Shown: positions 43,828 through 53,098, counted from the stretch's first letter. The stretch: 64,000 nucleotides of DNA from Candidatus Lernaella stagnicola (GCA_030765525.1 JAVCCK010000020.1:237051-301050), one strand, 5' to 3'. Translations and numbers: made by a program. The notes: generated from the letters alone by a model not told the origin.

Positions 43828-45087
43828 TTAGAAGGATAACCAATCGGGGCGGGGCGAGGTCAATCCGAGCCGCAGCGTTACGCGGTGCGCCACGGTTCGC
43901 GCATCGGTAGCGCCGTCGGGCGCGTAGCTGAACTGTTCCAGGTAATTGTACGCCGCGCCGACGCCGAACCAGTTCCAAGGGTAATAGTTGATCGCCGCCG
44001 TGGCGCGCCAGGCGTCGAGGTCGGTGGCATCCTGCAGGTAATTGGTGAAGCTGCCTTCCTGGTAGGTTTCCAGTTGTCGCAGCCATTGCTCATCCACCCG
44101 CGCCGAGACCGCGTTGGTCACCACGCCGCCTTCGAGGCCGTGGGCCGGGGCGAAGGTCCGGTTGTATACCAAGCCCGCGCGCATGCGCCAGAAAAGCTGC
44201 GTCACTTCCATTCGCTGGTACCATTCCAGTTCATCGAGTTGGTACACGCCGTTTGGCTCCGAGGCCGGCACGATCAAACCCGAGCGCACCTGGAACGACA
44301 GGCTCGCGGTCGCCAGATACTCGAGGCCGACGCCGGGAATGTGCGTGTCGAAATCCGCCGGATCGTCCAATGCCGTCGGGAAACCGGGGTCCATCGCCAC
44401 TTCGTCATCCCAATAGTGGCGCAGGAAGTCGAAATCCGGCGAATACAACGCTCGATTGTACGCGTAGAACACAAACAACCGGTGATTCGCCGCGAACTGA
44501 TGGGCCCATTCGACGCTCACTTGGTGCTCGACCGTGTCCGACACATCGTCTTCCCGAAATTCGGTCGTCGCGAAAGCGTAGCCGCCTTCCAGGTTGTCGA
44601 TCCGCGACATTTGCCACAAGCTGCTGGCGAAAATGCGGTTGGCGATGGATTCGGTCCGCAGGGTTTCCAGATCGCGGCCCTCGGAGAAAGGCTGGTCGCG
44701 CGGATCGGTTACGAACATCAACTCGTCACCCACGGTCGTGCGCCACCGCGGATTGATCCAGTAACTCCAACCGAGCCCGCCGTTGTAATATTCCGGCCAG
44801 CCGCTTTGATCCTCGTGCTCGAACACGTGCCGGAAGGTCGCGGCGAAATACACAAACGACTCACTGCGGTAGGTGTCGTGTCGCAAGCGCAGCCCCGGCT
44901 GGAAGTTCACCGAAAAGGCGTCGATCTTCTCGTTGTCGGGGTCGTTTTCCGGCGTCAGGAGAAAGTTGTCGGTCCACTCACCGAAAAGCACGAAGGTAGG
45001 CAAAAGCGAGATTTTACCGGCCGCCGCCGCCACGCCGGGCAGCGCCAACATCAGCACCAAAAGCAGTATCGGCAGCCGCCGCTTCAC
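43828..45087 (-). CDS. Outer-membrane beta-barrel of a polysaccharide export locus
   Basis: The protein is 419 aa with a signal peptide (cleavage near AAA, residue 23) and a terminal Phe (DWLSF). Repeated amphipathic strands with Trp and Tyr at girdle positions (LGWSYWINPRWRTTVGDEL, NHRLFVFYAYNRALY, WNWFGVGAAYNYLEQF) indicate a 14- to 18-strand barrel. It resembles the barrels of PEP-CTERM/XrtA polysaccharide loci (TIGR03016-like). It is the third gene after the ATPase-kinase fusion and the Wza-like protein, with two bases between it and the latter. It could help place or export the polymer at the outer membrane. Confidence 0.78.
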   Translation of the reverse strand: MKRRLPILLLVLMLALPGVAAAAGKISLLPTFVLFGEWTDNFLLTPENDPDNEKIDAFSVNFQPGLRLRHDTYRSESFVYFAATFRHVFEHEDQSGWPEYYNGGLGWSYWINPRWRTTVGDELMFVTDPRDQPFSEGRDLETLRTESIANRIFASSLWQMSRIDNLEGGYAFATTEFREDDVSDTVEHQVSVEWAHQFAANHRLFVFYAYNRALYSPDFDFLRHYWDDEVAMDPGFPTALDDPADFDTHIPGVGLEYLATASLSFQVRSGLIVPASEPNGVYQLDELEWYQRMEVTQLFWRMRAGLVYNRTFAPAHGLEGGVVTNAVSARVDEQWLRQLETYQEGSFTNYLQDATDLDAWRATAAINYYPWNWFGVGAAYNYLEQFSYAPDGATDARTVAHRVTLRLGLTSPRPDWLSF

Positions 45088-45089
45088 GC

Positions 45090-45893
45090 CTACGGAACGA
45101 TAATCATGTCGCCCGGCCGTAAAATCACGTCCAGAGACCGTCCGTCAATAATGCGATCGTAACTTGCCACGATGCGACGCGTTCCGTCAGCCGTTTGCCG
45201 CAACAACGTAATACGTCCCTTATTCGCAAACTGGCCGAACCCGCCGGACAGCGCGATCAGTTGCACCAGCGTCGTCGTTCCTGAAATCGGATACGTACCC
45301 GGACTTTGTACCTGTCCCTCAATGAAAACCTGGTAGGAATGCACCTCGGCAATAATGACCGTTACTTCCGGCGGTGTCTTCATGAAATCGCGTACGCGCT
45401 TGGTCAAGATCGCTTTGAGATCCGGCACGGTCAACCCGGCGGCGCGCACATCACCCATCAGCGGCAAGGTGATGTTTCCGTCCGGCCGCACCGGCACGAC
45501 GCGCGACAATTCCGCGTTTTTCCAAACGTTCACGTCGATTACATCGCCCGGGCCGATCACGAAGGCGTTGGGATCGACCGTTGCTGACGGCTTCTCACTT
45601 CCGCCGCCGCCGCCATACGGAATCAACGTACCGTTACGATCCACCCACACGCTGACCGCCGACGGCGTTTTCTTGATCCCACTGTAGCCCCAGTTCGTTT
45701 TGCCGTCCGGAGTGATCCGTAGACTGCGGGACTCTTCGCCCTCTTCGGTCAAAAAGCGCAGCACGATCACGTCGGGCTCCATGACCTCACCGGCCACGGC
45801 TTTGGGCGGCTCCGGCGGTGTCGATTTCGAAATGGTGGCGCAGCCGGAAAAGAGCAACGCCAAGACGACCAATACGCCAAACGCCTGCTTCAT
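45090..45893 (-). CDS. Wza-like polysaccharide export lipoprotein
   Basis: The protein is 267 aa from ATG 45893 with AAGGAG upstream; longer in-frame starts reach into the preceding gene. The lipobox is LFSGC with Cys18. Residues about 25-105 are a variable domain, then the poly-export domain (PF02563 type) begins at FVIGPGDVIDVNVWKNAELSR and is followed by an SLBB domain at VFIEGQVQSPGTYPISG. It ends with LRPGDMIIVP. The protein should form the periplasmic and outer-membrane channel for a surface polysaccharide. It sits between the ATPase-kinase fusion and the beta-barrel in one operon. Confidence 0.9.
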   Translation of the reverse strand: MKQAFGVLVVLALLFSGCATISKSTPPEPPKAVAGEVMEPDVIVLRFLTEEGEESRSLRITPDGKTNWGYSGIKKTPSAVSVWVDRNGTLIPYGGGGGSEKPSATVDPNAFVIGPGDVIDVNVWKNAELSRVVPVRPDGNITLPLMGDVRAAGLTVPDLKAILTKRVRDFMKTPPEVTVIIAEVHSYQVFIEGQVQSPGTYPISGTTTLVQLIALSGGFGQFANKGRITLLRQTADGTRRIVASYDRIIDGRSLDVILRPGDMIIVP

Positions 45894-45909
45894 CACCCAC
45901 GATCTCCTT

Positions 45910-47799
45910 CTAAGATTTGCCGCCGCCACTGACGACTGAACGTGGCACCGTCGGCTTACCATATCCATAACCGTATTTCCCGTAACCATATCCATAACCG
46001 TACGCGTTGCCCTTGGCCATGGATAAACGCCCTTCAATATCGTTGAGCACGATGCCCATCAGCGGCTTCTGGTACAGGTCGTCCAGCGCCCGCGCCACGA
46101 CTTCCCGCGGCGTGACACGCGCCTTAACCGCGACCAACACCCCGTCGACCATGTCGGCTAATTGCACGGTGTCGGGAATCGGAATGATCGGCGGCGAATC
46201 GACGATCACGTAGTGAAACATCCCTTTGGCTTGATCGAGCACTGACGACATCTTCGGGCTGATCAAATACGTCAGGGGGTCCTGAGGTACGTCGCCCGCG
46301 GGCATGACGAACAAGTGCGGTAGCTCGTAGTTGTAAAAACTTTCCGTGAAGGGGATGTCGCCTTGCAGGATTTCCGACAAACCCGGCTTGCTTTCCTCGA
46401 TGCCGAGCACCTGGTGCACTTTCGGCGCGTGCAAATCGCCATCGATCAACAACACCCGCACGCCGGGCTCCTGCGCGATCGTCGCCGCCAGGTTGATGCT
46501 GGTGATCGTTTTGCCTTCCTGCGGCACCGAGCTGGTGACCAGTATTACGCGGCGGGATGCCTGCTCCGGATCGTTGCTCAACTTGTTCCACAGCACGTGG
46601 TACTGCCGTACCGCCCCGGGGTCCTGCCCCATGACGGCGGGCATCAATTCCTTGTCGGCTTTGTGGGTAACACGTACGATACCCACGCGATCGGGCAGGT
46701 CGACCACCGCCGGCAGGTCCGGGCGCTTGCCGCTACGCGGCCGCCGGCGAATGCGGCGAATCTTACGCACTTTCTGCTCGACTTGCCGCCCATCCGGCAA
46801 TTGGATGATCCGCCGGACGATCCGCACTTCCTCGCGGTGATCGTCCATGTCGGAAACCTCTTCGGTTTCCACCGGTCGGGCCTCGACCGCGGCCGGGGGG
46901 TAACTGGGATCGTTGCTTTCGACAACTGCCGGTTGCGCCGGCGCTTCCTTGTCGATCGGCGCCGCCGGTTCTTCCACTTCTTCGGTTTCCGAGAGCTGCA
47001 TGAGGTCTTCGTAGGTTTCCCGCACGAATTCCGGATTGATGGTTTTCTTCTTGCGGGCCATCCCGATCAACAGCGCGTTGTCACAAATGGTGTTAATCAA
47101 ACGGGGGATACCCTTGCTGTAGCGGAAAATCAGATCCACCGCGTCATCGGAGAACACTGCCGTGGGGTCCTCGGCGCCGGCCTGAGACAAACGGTGGTGC
47201 ATGTACGCCCGCGTGTCCTTGTAGGAGAGGGGCAGGATCTCCGTGCGCAAGTTGATCCGCTGCTTGAGTTGCCGGAATTTGTGGCTGTTGAGCACCAGCT
47301 TAAGCTCCGGCTGGCCGACCAACACAATTTGCAGCAATTTGCCGTGACGGGTTTCCAAATTGGTGAGAAACACGAGTTCGTTGAAGATGTCTTCGGACAT
47401 GTTGTGGCCTTCGTCGATAATCAAAATCGACCGCTGGCCCTCCGCGGCGCGTGCTTCGAGATACTTGCGCAGGATCAACACATTTTCGGCCCGTTCGCCG
47501 CCTTTTTCCTCGATCTCAAAATCGGCAAAGACGTAGCGATACAAACTCGTCGGGTCCACGTGGGTATCAAAGAGAATGGCCACTTTCGCTTCGGTCTCGA
47601 TATGCGAAAGCAGCGTGTAGATCATCGTCGTTTTGCCGACGCCGACTTCGCCGGTAACCACCATCAAACTCTTGCGCTCTTGAATGCCGTAAAGCATTTG
47701 CGCCAGCGCCTCGTGGTGCGACGAGGACATAAAGACGAATTCAGGGTCCGGCGTGATAGAGAACGGCAGCTTCGTCAGGCCGTAATATTCCGCATACAC
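45910..47799 (-). CDS. Fusion of ExeA-like AAA ATPase and CpsD-type tyrosine autokinase
   Basis: The protein is 629 aa from GTG 47799, which has GGAG eight bases upstream. Residues 1-265 are an ExeA/XrtA-associated AAA ATPase: the N-terminal YYGLTKLPFSITPDPEF, Walker A GEVGVGKT (50-57) and IDEGHNM (Walker B). Residues 270-320 are Glu/Pro-rich, 325-358 strongly basic. Residues about 395-600 are a BY-kinase domain: SSVPQEGKT (423-431), LLIDGDLHAPK (450-460) and IVDSPP. The tail has seven Tyr in YGYGYGYGKYGYGYGK (600-615), the autophosphorylation cluster. In PEP-CTERM/XrtA loci these are two separate genes. No membrane helix is present. It likely controls polymer length and export. Confidence 0.92.
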   Translation of the reverse strand: MYAEYYGLTKLPFSITPDPEFVFMSSSHHEALAQMLYGIQERKSLMVVTGEVGVGKTTMIYTLLSHIETEAKVAILFDTHVDPTSLYRYVFADFEIEEKGGERAENVLILRKYLEARAAEGQRSILIIDEGHNMSEDIFNELVFLTNLETRHGKLLQIVLVGQPELKLVLNSHKFRQLKQRINLRTEILPLSYKDTRAYMHHRLSQAGAEDPTAVFSDDAVDLIFRYSKGIPRLINTICDNALLIGMARKKKTINPEFVRETYEDLMQLSETEEVEEPAAPIDKEAPAQPAVVESNDPSYPPAAVEARPVETEEVSDMDDHREEVRIVRRIIQLPDGRQVEQKVRKIRRIRRRPRSGKRPDLPAVVDLPDRVGIVRVTHKADKELMPAVMGQDPGAVRQYHVLWNKLSNDPEQASRRVILVTSSVPQEGKTITSINLAATIAQEPGVRVLLIDGDLHAPKVHQVLGIEESKPGLSEILQGDIPFTESFYNYELPHLFVMPAGDVPQDPLTYLISPKMSSVLDQAKGMFHYVIVDSPPIIPIPDTVQLADMVDGVLVAVKARVTPREVVARALDDLYQKPLMGIVLNDIEGRLSMAKGNAYGYGYGYGKYGYGYGKPTVPRSVVSGGGKS

Positions 47800-48107
47800 G
47801 TAGTTTACTCCAGACGTTGGGTAATCGAAGAACGCTTAGCATGCCGCCTGAGTCAAGTCAAGTAAACAGGACCCGAGCGCTAAGCGCTTGCTGAGTTATT
47901 TTGCGATCCAAGCCCCTCAGCGGCTCCACTACAATTTGCGTCACGTATCCGGCGAAGACACCAAATATGGAAAAAACCGCCCCTTAGGGGCACTTTTCCC
48001 ACTTGCAAACTTCTGATTGATGGGCTACGTATTATTCAGATTTCACTAACTGCTGGAAATCGCCGCGTGGCTTACAGCCGCGCCGCCACGTAAGCAAGGA
48101 TACGCCG
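47800..48107. other. Intergenic region between polysaccharide export locus and VOC gene
   Basis: 308 bases with no gene. A palindrome at 47876-47888 and a short hairpin GCCCC-TTA-GGGGC at 47979-47991 are present; on the minus strand the hairpin is followed by GGTTTTTT, so it might end minus-strand transcripts. On the minus strand TTGACT (47856-47851) is a possible -35 for the export operon, but the -10 is weak. Confidence 0.4.
47876..47888. promoter_or_regulatory. Perfect palindrome upstream of the export operon
   Basis: AGCGC-TAA-GCGCT is a perfect 13-base inverted repeat about 80 bases upstream of the GTG start of the ATPase-kinase gene. A related GCTTAGC lies at 47834-47840. It could be an operator; the regulator is unknown. 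Confidence 0.35.
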
Positions 48108-48473
48108 ATGTCCAACGCCGGAACCGGGTTGCTGATTTGGCTTTCGGTGAGTGATCTTTCCACCGCCAACAATTTTTACACTGAGTTGTTGGGTCTGAAG
48201 CCGGTGCACGTCAATCAAGACGTGGGCTGGGCCGAATTGCTGCACCCGGGTTGCGGCGCTCACGTGGGGCTGAGATTGGCGGAAAAAGATGAAATTATCC
48301 CCGCCGGGGGGGCAACTCTCACCTTCGATGTCAACGATCTGGAAAACGCCGTCGCCGGGCTGGAACGAAAAGGCGTTACGTTCATCACTGGCGTGATGAA
48401 CTTGAACGGATATAGTTTCGCTACTTTTGTCGATCCGGACGGTAACATTCTGCAATTGCGCCAGGTTTCGTGA
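48108..48473 (+). CDS. VOC family (glyoxalase-fold) protein
   Basis: The protein is 121 aa, a single VOC domain of two beta-alpha-beta-beta-beta modules. It shows WLSVSDLSTANNFYTELLGLKPV at the start and FATFVDPDGNILQLRQ at the end. Metal-ligand positions include the Glu of WAELLHPGC and the late Glu/His positions are partly replaced by Gln, so I cannot infer a metal. Such small proteins can be glyoxalases, extradiol-type enzymes or antibiotic-binding proteins. It stands alone and is followed by a strong terminator. Confidence 0.85.
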   Translation: MSNAGTGLLIWLSVSDLSTANNFYTELLGLKPVHVNQDVGWAELLHPGCGAHVGLRLAEKDEIIPAGGATLTFDVNDLENAVAGLERKGVTFITGVMNLNGYSFATFVDPDGNILQLRQVS

Positions 48474-48596
48474 TCTGCGCGCGTAGCAACTTTCGACGAA
48501 GGCCGCGAACGGAACGCACGAGGTATTAGGGCTAGATTTCCCCAGTTGGGGGATTGGGGCACGTTCGCAACTCGGTAAGACCTTTTTTCTCTAGTG

Positions 48597-48622
48597 TGGC
48601 GGCCGCAGGGCCGCCATTTTTT
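48597..48622 (+). terminator. Rho-independent terminator after the VOC gene
   Basis: TGGCGGCC (48597-48604) pairs with GGCCGCCA (48609-48616) over a four-base loop, followed by six T. It lies about 120 bases after the stop; what separates it from the gene is unclear. Confidence 0.85.
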
Positions 48623-48675
48623 ATCGGGGCTTACCGTGTCCCGGTGACACGAGTACGGCGGGCCTGGGCGTGGAG

Positions 48676-49596
48676 TTACTTCTTACCCATCAAGTCGATC
48701 AACGCGGCTTCAAGATCTGTGTATTTAAATTCGAAGCCGGCTTCCTCCAAGCGCTTTGGCAAAACCCGCACACTGACCAGCAGCAATTCGTCGGCTAACT
48801 CGCCCATCAGCGCCCGAGCCGCAAACGCGGGAAAAGGCAGCCACGACGGCCGTTTCATCACCTTACCCAGAGTTCGACACAGATCCTTCATACGTTCGGG
48901 CTGGGAAGCGGTCAGGTTGAATGCGCCGTCCAAATCCTCCCGCGCGAGCAGGAAGCGGATGGCCGCGATTTCGTCATCCAAGTGTATCCACGGCGCCCAG
49001 GCGCGGCCGTCGCCGATCGGGCCGCCGACGAAAAACTTGAACGGCACCGTCAATTGCGAAAGCAGCCCGCCGCCGCGACCCAGTACCAAACCCGTTCGCA
49101 ACCACGTCACGCGCAAACCCAAGTCCCGGAAAACCTTTGCCGATTTTTCCCATTCGACGTTGAATTCCGGCAAAAAGCCACTTCCCGGAGGAGAATTTTC
49201 CGTGAGCTCTTCCTCGCCGCGCGAGCCGTAATACCCGACCGCCGAGGCCTGAATCACAAGCTGCGGTTTGTTCTGCGCTTGCCGCACCGCCTCGGCCAAT
49301 CCGTTGATTGCGTGGAGGCGACTTTGCTTGATGCGGTCCTTTTTCCCCTTCGTCCAACGCACCGCCGCGATGTTCTCCCCGGCTAAATTGATGATGGCAT
49401 CGGCCCCGTCCATCAAGTGCCCCCAGCCCGCGGCCGTGGCACCGTCCCATTCGGCGACGGTGACCGATTCGCCGAGCGTTTCCCGTCCCTTGCGTTCGCT
49501 GCGCGTCAATGCGATGACTTCGTGGCCGTCGGCTGCGAGCGATTCAACCAGCGGCTTGCCGATAAAGCCGGTCGCTCCGGTAACGATGATCTTCAC
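48676..49596 (-). CDS. TIGR01777 family NAD-dependent epimerase
   Basis: The protein is 306 aa from GTG 49596, behind AAAGGAG; the longer frame to 49677 lacks a ribosome site and adds a nonsense N-terminus. It begins with the Rossmann motif VTGATGFIGKPL. The family motif QASAVGYYG contains the catalytic Tyr, and the C-terminal DUF1731 piece contains PWIHLDDEIAAIRFLL and later LPKRLEEAGFEFKYTDLEAAL. It belongs to the extended SDR group with E. coli YfcH. Substrate unknown; a nucleotide sugar is commonly suspected. Confidence 0.9.
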   Translation of the reverse strand: MKIIVTGATGFIGKPLVESLAADGHEVIALTRSERKGRETLGESVTVAEWDGATAAGWGHLMDGADAIINLAGENIAAVRWTKGKKDRIKQSRLHAINGLAEAVRQAQNKPQLVIQASAVGYYGSRGEEELTENSPPGSGFLPEFNVEWEKSAKVFRDLGLRVTWLRTGLVLGRGGGLLSQLTVPFKFFVGGPIGDGRAWAPWIHLDDEIAAIRFLLAREDLDGAFNLTASQPERMKDLCRTLGKVMKRPSWLPFPAFAARALMGELADELLLVSVRVLPKRLEEAGFEFKYTDLEAALIDLMGKK

Positions 49597-49709
49597 GATC
49601 CGTCTCCTTTGCGGTGTGAGGGTGCTTTCATGAGAAAAGATAAGAACGAATCGCCGTAAAAAAAGCGCGACGCTCAACGCGAGCGCCGCGCCCGTCGATA
49701 ATGATGCGC

Positions 49710-50960
49710 TTATTGCGGGTCGGCGGTGACGACCACTCCGTAATGGTCCGAAAGCCGCGATTCCACCATGTCGCCTTCCACATTCAGGGTGATCGCTTCG
49801 TCGAATACGCGCGCCGCCGTGAAGGCGTAGTCGTCGAAGCCTTGGAAGAACGCGTGGTCGATAATCACTCCCGCCGGGCCGGGCGTGCCGTCCACCAGCG
49901 GATTCTCGTCGCAGAACGTGCAGCGATTCGGAAACTGCGTTGTGTAGGGATCGGCCAAACCCGCGCCGGTGAGCATCGTGTAATTGGCCGGGAACTCGTT
50001 CGGCTTGCCGCCGGTGCCCGGGCCGTTATTGAAGTCGCCCAGCAGTACGTACGGGTCCTCGCCCGCCGTTTCGCCGATCCATTCCAACAATGCTTCGATT
50101 TGCATGGCCTGTTCGGCTTCGTACGAGGCCGCATCGCCGTTGTAGGGCAGGATGCTGATGGACGCCGTCAGGTGCGTGCAGTACACGTGCACCGGTCCGC
50201 CGGCGGTTTCGACTTTACCGTGTAACGCCACGCGGTTGGTCAGGAAGAAGGGGAACTGCACCCACTCGGTTTCGGTCATCTCCCGATTCGCGAGAAGCAG
50301 CAGACCGTTGGACCCGTTGTAGGAAATCGGCGGCGGATTCGGATTCGTGCATGTGTCATACATCTCGTCGTAGACCTCATCGATGTTCCCCGCGAGGCAC
50401 TCGATGCAATCCAGGCCGGTCAGCAGCAATTGGATGGGGCAGTTTTCAATGGCGCAATCCAGCAGCCCTTCGTTCTGCGTGATGTCGCAGTTGTCGCGCA
50501 CGCAGGTATCCAGCGGGCCGATGGCCGCCCCGCATCTCGGTTCGGCTTCAGGCGGCACGCCGGCGAAGTCCGGCACGCTGTCGTGGCGGTACAGGAAGGG
50601 AAAATTCGGCGCCATACCGGCCGCCAACGCGACGATGTCCTCTTCGTTCCACACCTCTTCCATGCAGACGACGTCGACATCGAGTTCCGGCACCGCGTCG
50701 AATAGCTCGTCGCGCCGGTAATAGCCCAGGGGTACGTACCCGTAGGCGAGACCGGCGTTGTACGTGGCGAAAGACAACGATTCGGGCGGCGCTGTGTCGT
50801 CGTCGTTGTCGTCGTTGTTGTCATCATCGTCGTCGTCATCATCAGCGGCCGTGTTGTCGTCGTTGTTGTCATCGTCGTCGTCGTCGTCGCACGCCGCGAC
50901 GAAACAAAATGTGATGGTCAAAAGCAGCAGTAGAATGAACGGAAATGCGATATTTTTCAT
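49710..50960 (-). CDS. Poly-Asp lipoprotein of the endonuclease/exonuclease/phosphatase family
   Basis: The protein is 416 aa. The signal ends with the lipobox FVAAC (Cys24), and an Asp/Asn stalk of about 30 residues follows. The rest is an EEP domain: the metal/active residues are in TYNAGL, MEEVW, CTHLTASIS, LLGDFNNGP, IDHAFF and LSDHYGV. A segment of about 70 residues with eight Cys (CGAAIGPLDTCVRDNCDIT and on) is inserted after the Glu motif and probably forms disulfides outside the cell. It could be a surface phosphodiesterase such as a sphingomyelinase or nuclease. Confidence 0.87.
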   Translation of the reverse strand: MKNIAFPFILLLLLTITFCFVAACDDDDDDDNNDDNTAADDDDDDDDNNDDNDDDTAPPESLSFATYNAGLAYGYVPLGYYRRDELFDAVPELDVDVVCMEEVWNEEDIVALAAGMAPNFPFLYRHDSVPDFAGVPPEAEPRCGAAIGPLDTCVRDNCDITQNEGLLDCAIENCPIQLLLTGLDCIECLAGNIDEVYDEMYDTCTNPNPPPISYNGSNGLLLLANREMTETEWVQFPFFLTNRVALHGKVETAGGPVHVYCTHLTASISILPYNGDAASYEAEQAMQIEALLEWIGETAGEDPYVLLGDFNNGPGTGGKPNEFPANYTMLTGAGLADPYTTQFPNRCTFCDENPLVDGTPGPAGVIIDHAFFQGFDDYAFTAARVFDEAITLNVEGDMVESRLSDHYGVVVTADPQ

Positions 50961-51108
50961 GACACACTCCTGCAGAAGGTTGCCAGCGGCACGGCAGGCG
51001 CCGCGCCCTCCAAATGAAACGCTAACAATCCTGTTTCGACGGCGTCAAGTTGAATCTCGAAGTATCTCGTCGTGTCCGGTGAGGTAGGCGATAAGCCGCC
51101 GCCGGTTT

Positions 51109-52659
51109 TTACGGCTCGACGCGCACCCAAAGCCGCGCGATGGCCGGCTCGCCGTGCACGTTGCTGCGTTCCACGCGCACCAGGTAGTCGCCCGGCGCAT
51201 CATAGGCGTGGCGAAGCGAGGCGTAGTCGCCCAGTGGGTTGGGGAAGGGGACCGATTGCGTGAATTCGAGCGGGCTGCCGTCGCCGAAGTCCCATTGCTC
51301 GACGCCGCCGGTCACACCGAATAGTCGGGCTTTGAACAGAACGTCTTCGCCGACGCCGACCGGGCGCGAGGGCGAATGCGCGGCGTGGATGTACGTATAG
51401 AACGGCCGCGGCGAATTCTCCACGATCTGCACCACGGCGAAATCGTAGGCGACGTGACCCGCCGCATCGGTCACCTGCAAAACTTCGGTGAAAAAACCGG
51501 CCTGGTCGTACGTACGCTCGACGCGCTCACCGCTCGCCGTTTCACCGTCGGTGAACAGCCACGTGTAGTCGACGATCTCGCTGGCCAAGCTTATCGACCC
51601 GCCGCCATCCAACGTAACCGTGTCGCCCGCGCGAGCGATGCGATGGGGCCGGGCGTGCGCCAGCAACGGCGGCTTTTCGCGCTCGACATACCCCTGCCAC
51701 ACATACGGGTAGGCGGACTCGGTGCCCCATTCGCCCGAAGGTTGCCGACAGATGATTTCGAAGTGCAGGTGCGACCAACCGCCGCTCGTACCCCTTTTAC
51801 CCAGCACACCGATCGGCTCACCGGCCCGCAATTGTTGGCCGAGAAAAACGTTCGGCGCGATGCTGTCCAAGTGACTGTAGCGGTAGTACCAGCCGCGCTC
51901 ATCGAGCACGAAAACGACATCCCGGCGCGGACCCTGCAGGCGGGCCGGCGTTTCCTCGTACCCCGGCAGCACTTCGCCCCCGGCCAGCACCACCGTGCCC
52001 GGCGCCGCCGCCACGACCCTGTCTACGTGATCCGTGCCGCCGAAATCGATTCCGGAGTGGTAGTAGATCGACGTGAGGAAAGGAAGGTAGTCGTCGGTGG
52101 GTTCGTTGCCCGCTTGCGAGCGATTCGGCAACCACCGCTGACCGGCCACCGGGTATAACATCGATTCGCCGGGCAGCCACGGGCAGCCCGCCTGCCACAA
52201 ACGAAAGCGAGCCGCGGCCCGCAAACCCCAGCGGTCTTCATCGCTGTTTACGTAGTAATCCTCGACCACCGGGCAATCGATCTGCACCGCGCCCACCGTC
52301 ACCGGTAGGTGGTAGTTGCCCACATCGACCCATGCCGTCTCGCCGTCGATTTCCACGTGGGCGCGCGCCGCCCGCACCGCGCCGCGCACGGCGTCGAACT
52401 CCGTCTCGATCTCCAGCACGGAAAGTTCGACGGACGTGCCGTCGTCCCAGGCGACGGTGACGCTCTCGTCGCGATCGACCTCGACCACCTGCCGATCCGT
52501 ACACCCTGCCGATGCGTCGTCGTCGCCTCCCGGCGAGGTGTCGTCGTCATCGTCCGTCGCCGGCGAGTCATCGTCGTCATCGTCGTCGTCGCAGGCGAAA
52601 GAGACGAGAAGCGCCGTCACGATCAGCAACACAAAAACCGCGCGCCACAGTTGGGTCAT
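51109..52659 (-). CDS. Poly-Asp lipoprotein, M23 peptidase with PKD domains
   Basis: The protein is 516 aa from ATG 52659. Lipobox SFAC (Cys23) precedes a short acidic stalk. An Ig-like domain (about 55-130) is followed by an M23/LytM peptidase (about 175-310) with zinc motif HSGID (His201, Asp205) and HLHFE (His297, His299). Two PKD-type domains (about 335-415 and 430-516) show YTWLFTDGETASG and WDFGDGSP. M23 enzymes cut peptide crosslinks of peptidoglycan; an extracellular lipoprotein form fits a role against other cells or in own-wall remodelling. It is divergent from the thiamine-binding gene. Confidence 0.88.
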   Translation of the reverse strand: MTQLWRAVFVLLIVTALLVSFACDDDDDDDDSPATDDDDDTSPGGDDDASAGCTDRQVVEVDRDESVTVAWDDGTSVELSVLEIETEFDAVRGAVRAARAHVEIDGETAWVDVGNYHLPVTVGAVQIDCPVVEDYYVNSDEDRWGLRAAARFRLWQAGCPWLPGESMLYPVAGQRWLPNRSQAGNEPTDDYLPFLTSIYYHSGIDFGGTDHVDRVVAAAPGTVVLAGGEVLPGYEETPARLQGPRRDVVFVLDERGWYYRYSHLDSIAPNVFLGQQLRAGEPIGVLGKRGTSGGWSHLHFEIICRQPSGEWGTESAYPYVWQGYVEREKPPLLAHARPHRIARAGDTVTLDGGGSISLASEIVDYTWLFTDGETASGERVERTYDQAGFFTEVLQVTDAAGHVAYDFAVVQIVENSPRPFYTYIHAAHSPSRPVGVGEDVLFKARLFGVTGGVEQWDFGDGSPLEFTQSVPFPNPLGDYASLRHAYDAPGDYLVRVERSNVHGEPAIARLWVRVEP

Positions 52660-52729
52660 GATCCAATCCGGTTGGTAGTACGCCAATGTTGTAGCAAAAA
52701 AAGGTCGCCGCGTCCCGGGGCCCCAGCCG

Positions 52730-52757
52730 TTGCATGACGGCGTGGCTGCGCTATCGT
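52730..52757 (+). promoter_or_regulatory. Possible promoter of the thiamine-binding gene
   Basis: TTGCAT (52730-52735), 16 bases and TATCGT (52752-52757). Both boxes match only four of six positions; the position upstream of the ATG at 52790 is suitable. Confidence 0.35.
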
Positions 52758-52789
52758 AGGGAGGAAGCAACCAACAAGGAGGCGAACCC

Positions 52790-53098
52790 ATGCCGATCGC
52801 TCAACTCACCGTTGTTCCTCTGGGTACGACGAGTACGTCCCTTTCGGCCACCGTCGCCAAAGTGCAGCAGGCCATCTGCGACACGGGAATCAAATATCAA
52901 CTGACTCCCATGTGCACCATCCTGGAAGGGGATCTGGGAGACGTTATGGCCGCGGTGATGGCGGCGCACGAAGCCGCTTTCCAAGCCGGGCACGCGCGCG
53001 TATCGACTACTCTCGTGTTGGACGACCGCCGCGACAAAGAAACCAGCATGGAGCAGAAGGTAGAAGCGGTGGAGGAAAAACTGGCCGCCGACGATTAA
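52790..53098 (+). CDS. MTH1187/YqgV-type thiamine-binding protein
   Basis: The protein is 102 aa from ATG 52790 after CAAGGAGG. The pattern IAQLTVVPLGTTSTSLS at the start, the LTPMCTILEGD strand and ARVSTTLVLDDRRDK at the end match PF01910. Members bind thiamine and form tetramers, probably to supply the cofactor within the cell. No thi gene or TPP riboswitch lies near. Its stop overlaps the end of the convergent glycosyltransferase gene by four bases. Confidence 0.85.
   Translation: MPIAQLTVVPLGTTSTSLSATVAKVQQAICDTGIKYQLTPMCTILEGDLGDVMAAVMAAHEAAFQAGHARVSTTLVLDDRRDKETSMEQKVEAVEEKLAADD

Noticed and set aside
43885-45162. 425-aa frame antisense to the polysaccharide-locus beta-barrel
   Set aside because: Shadow of the barrel gene; no signal peptide or family pattern.
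43828-47799. Complete exosortase/PEP-CTERM locus
   Set aside because: No exosortase, no PEP-CTERM protein and no polymerase are found in the window; only three export-type genes are present.
46363-47865. 500-aa frame antisense to the ATPase-kinase fusion
   Set aside because: Shadow of a strongly supported gene; sequence is His/Arg-rich without family motifs.
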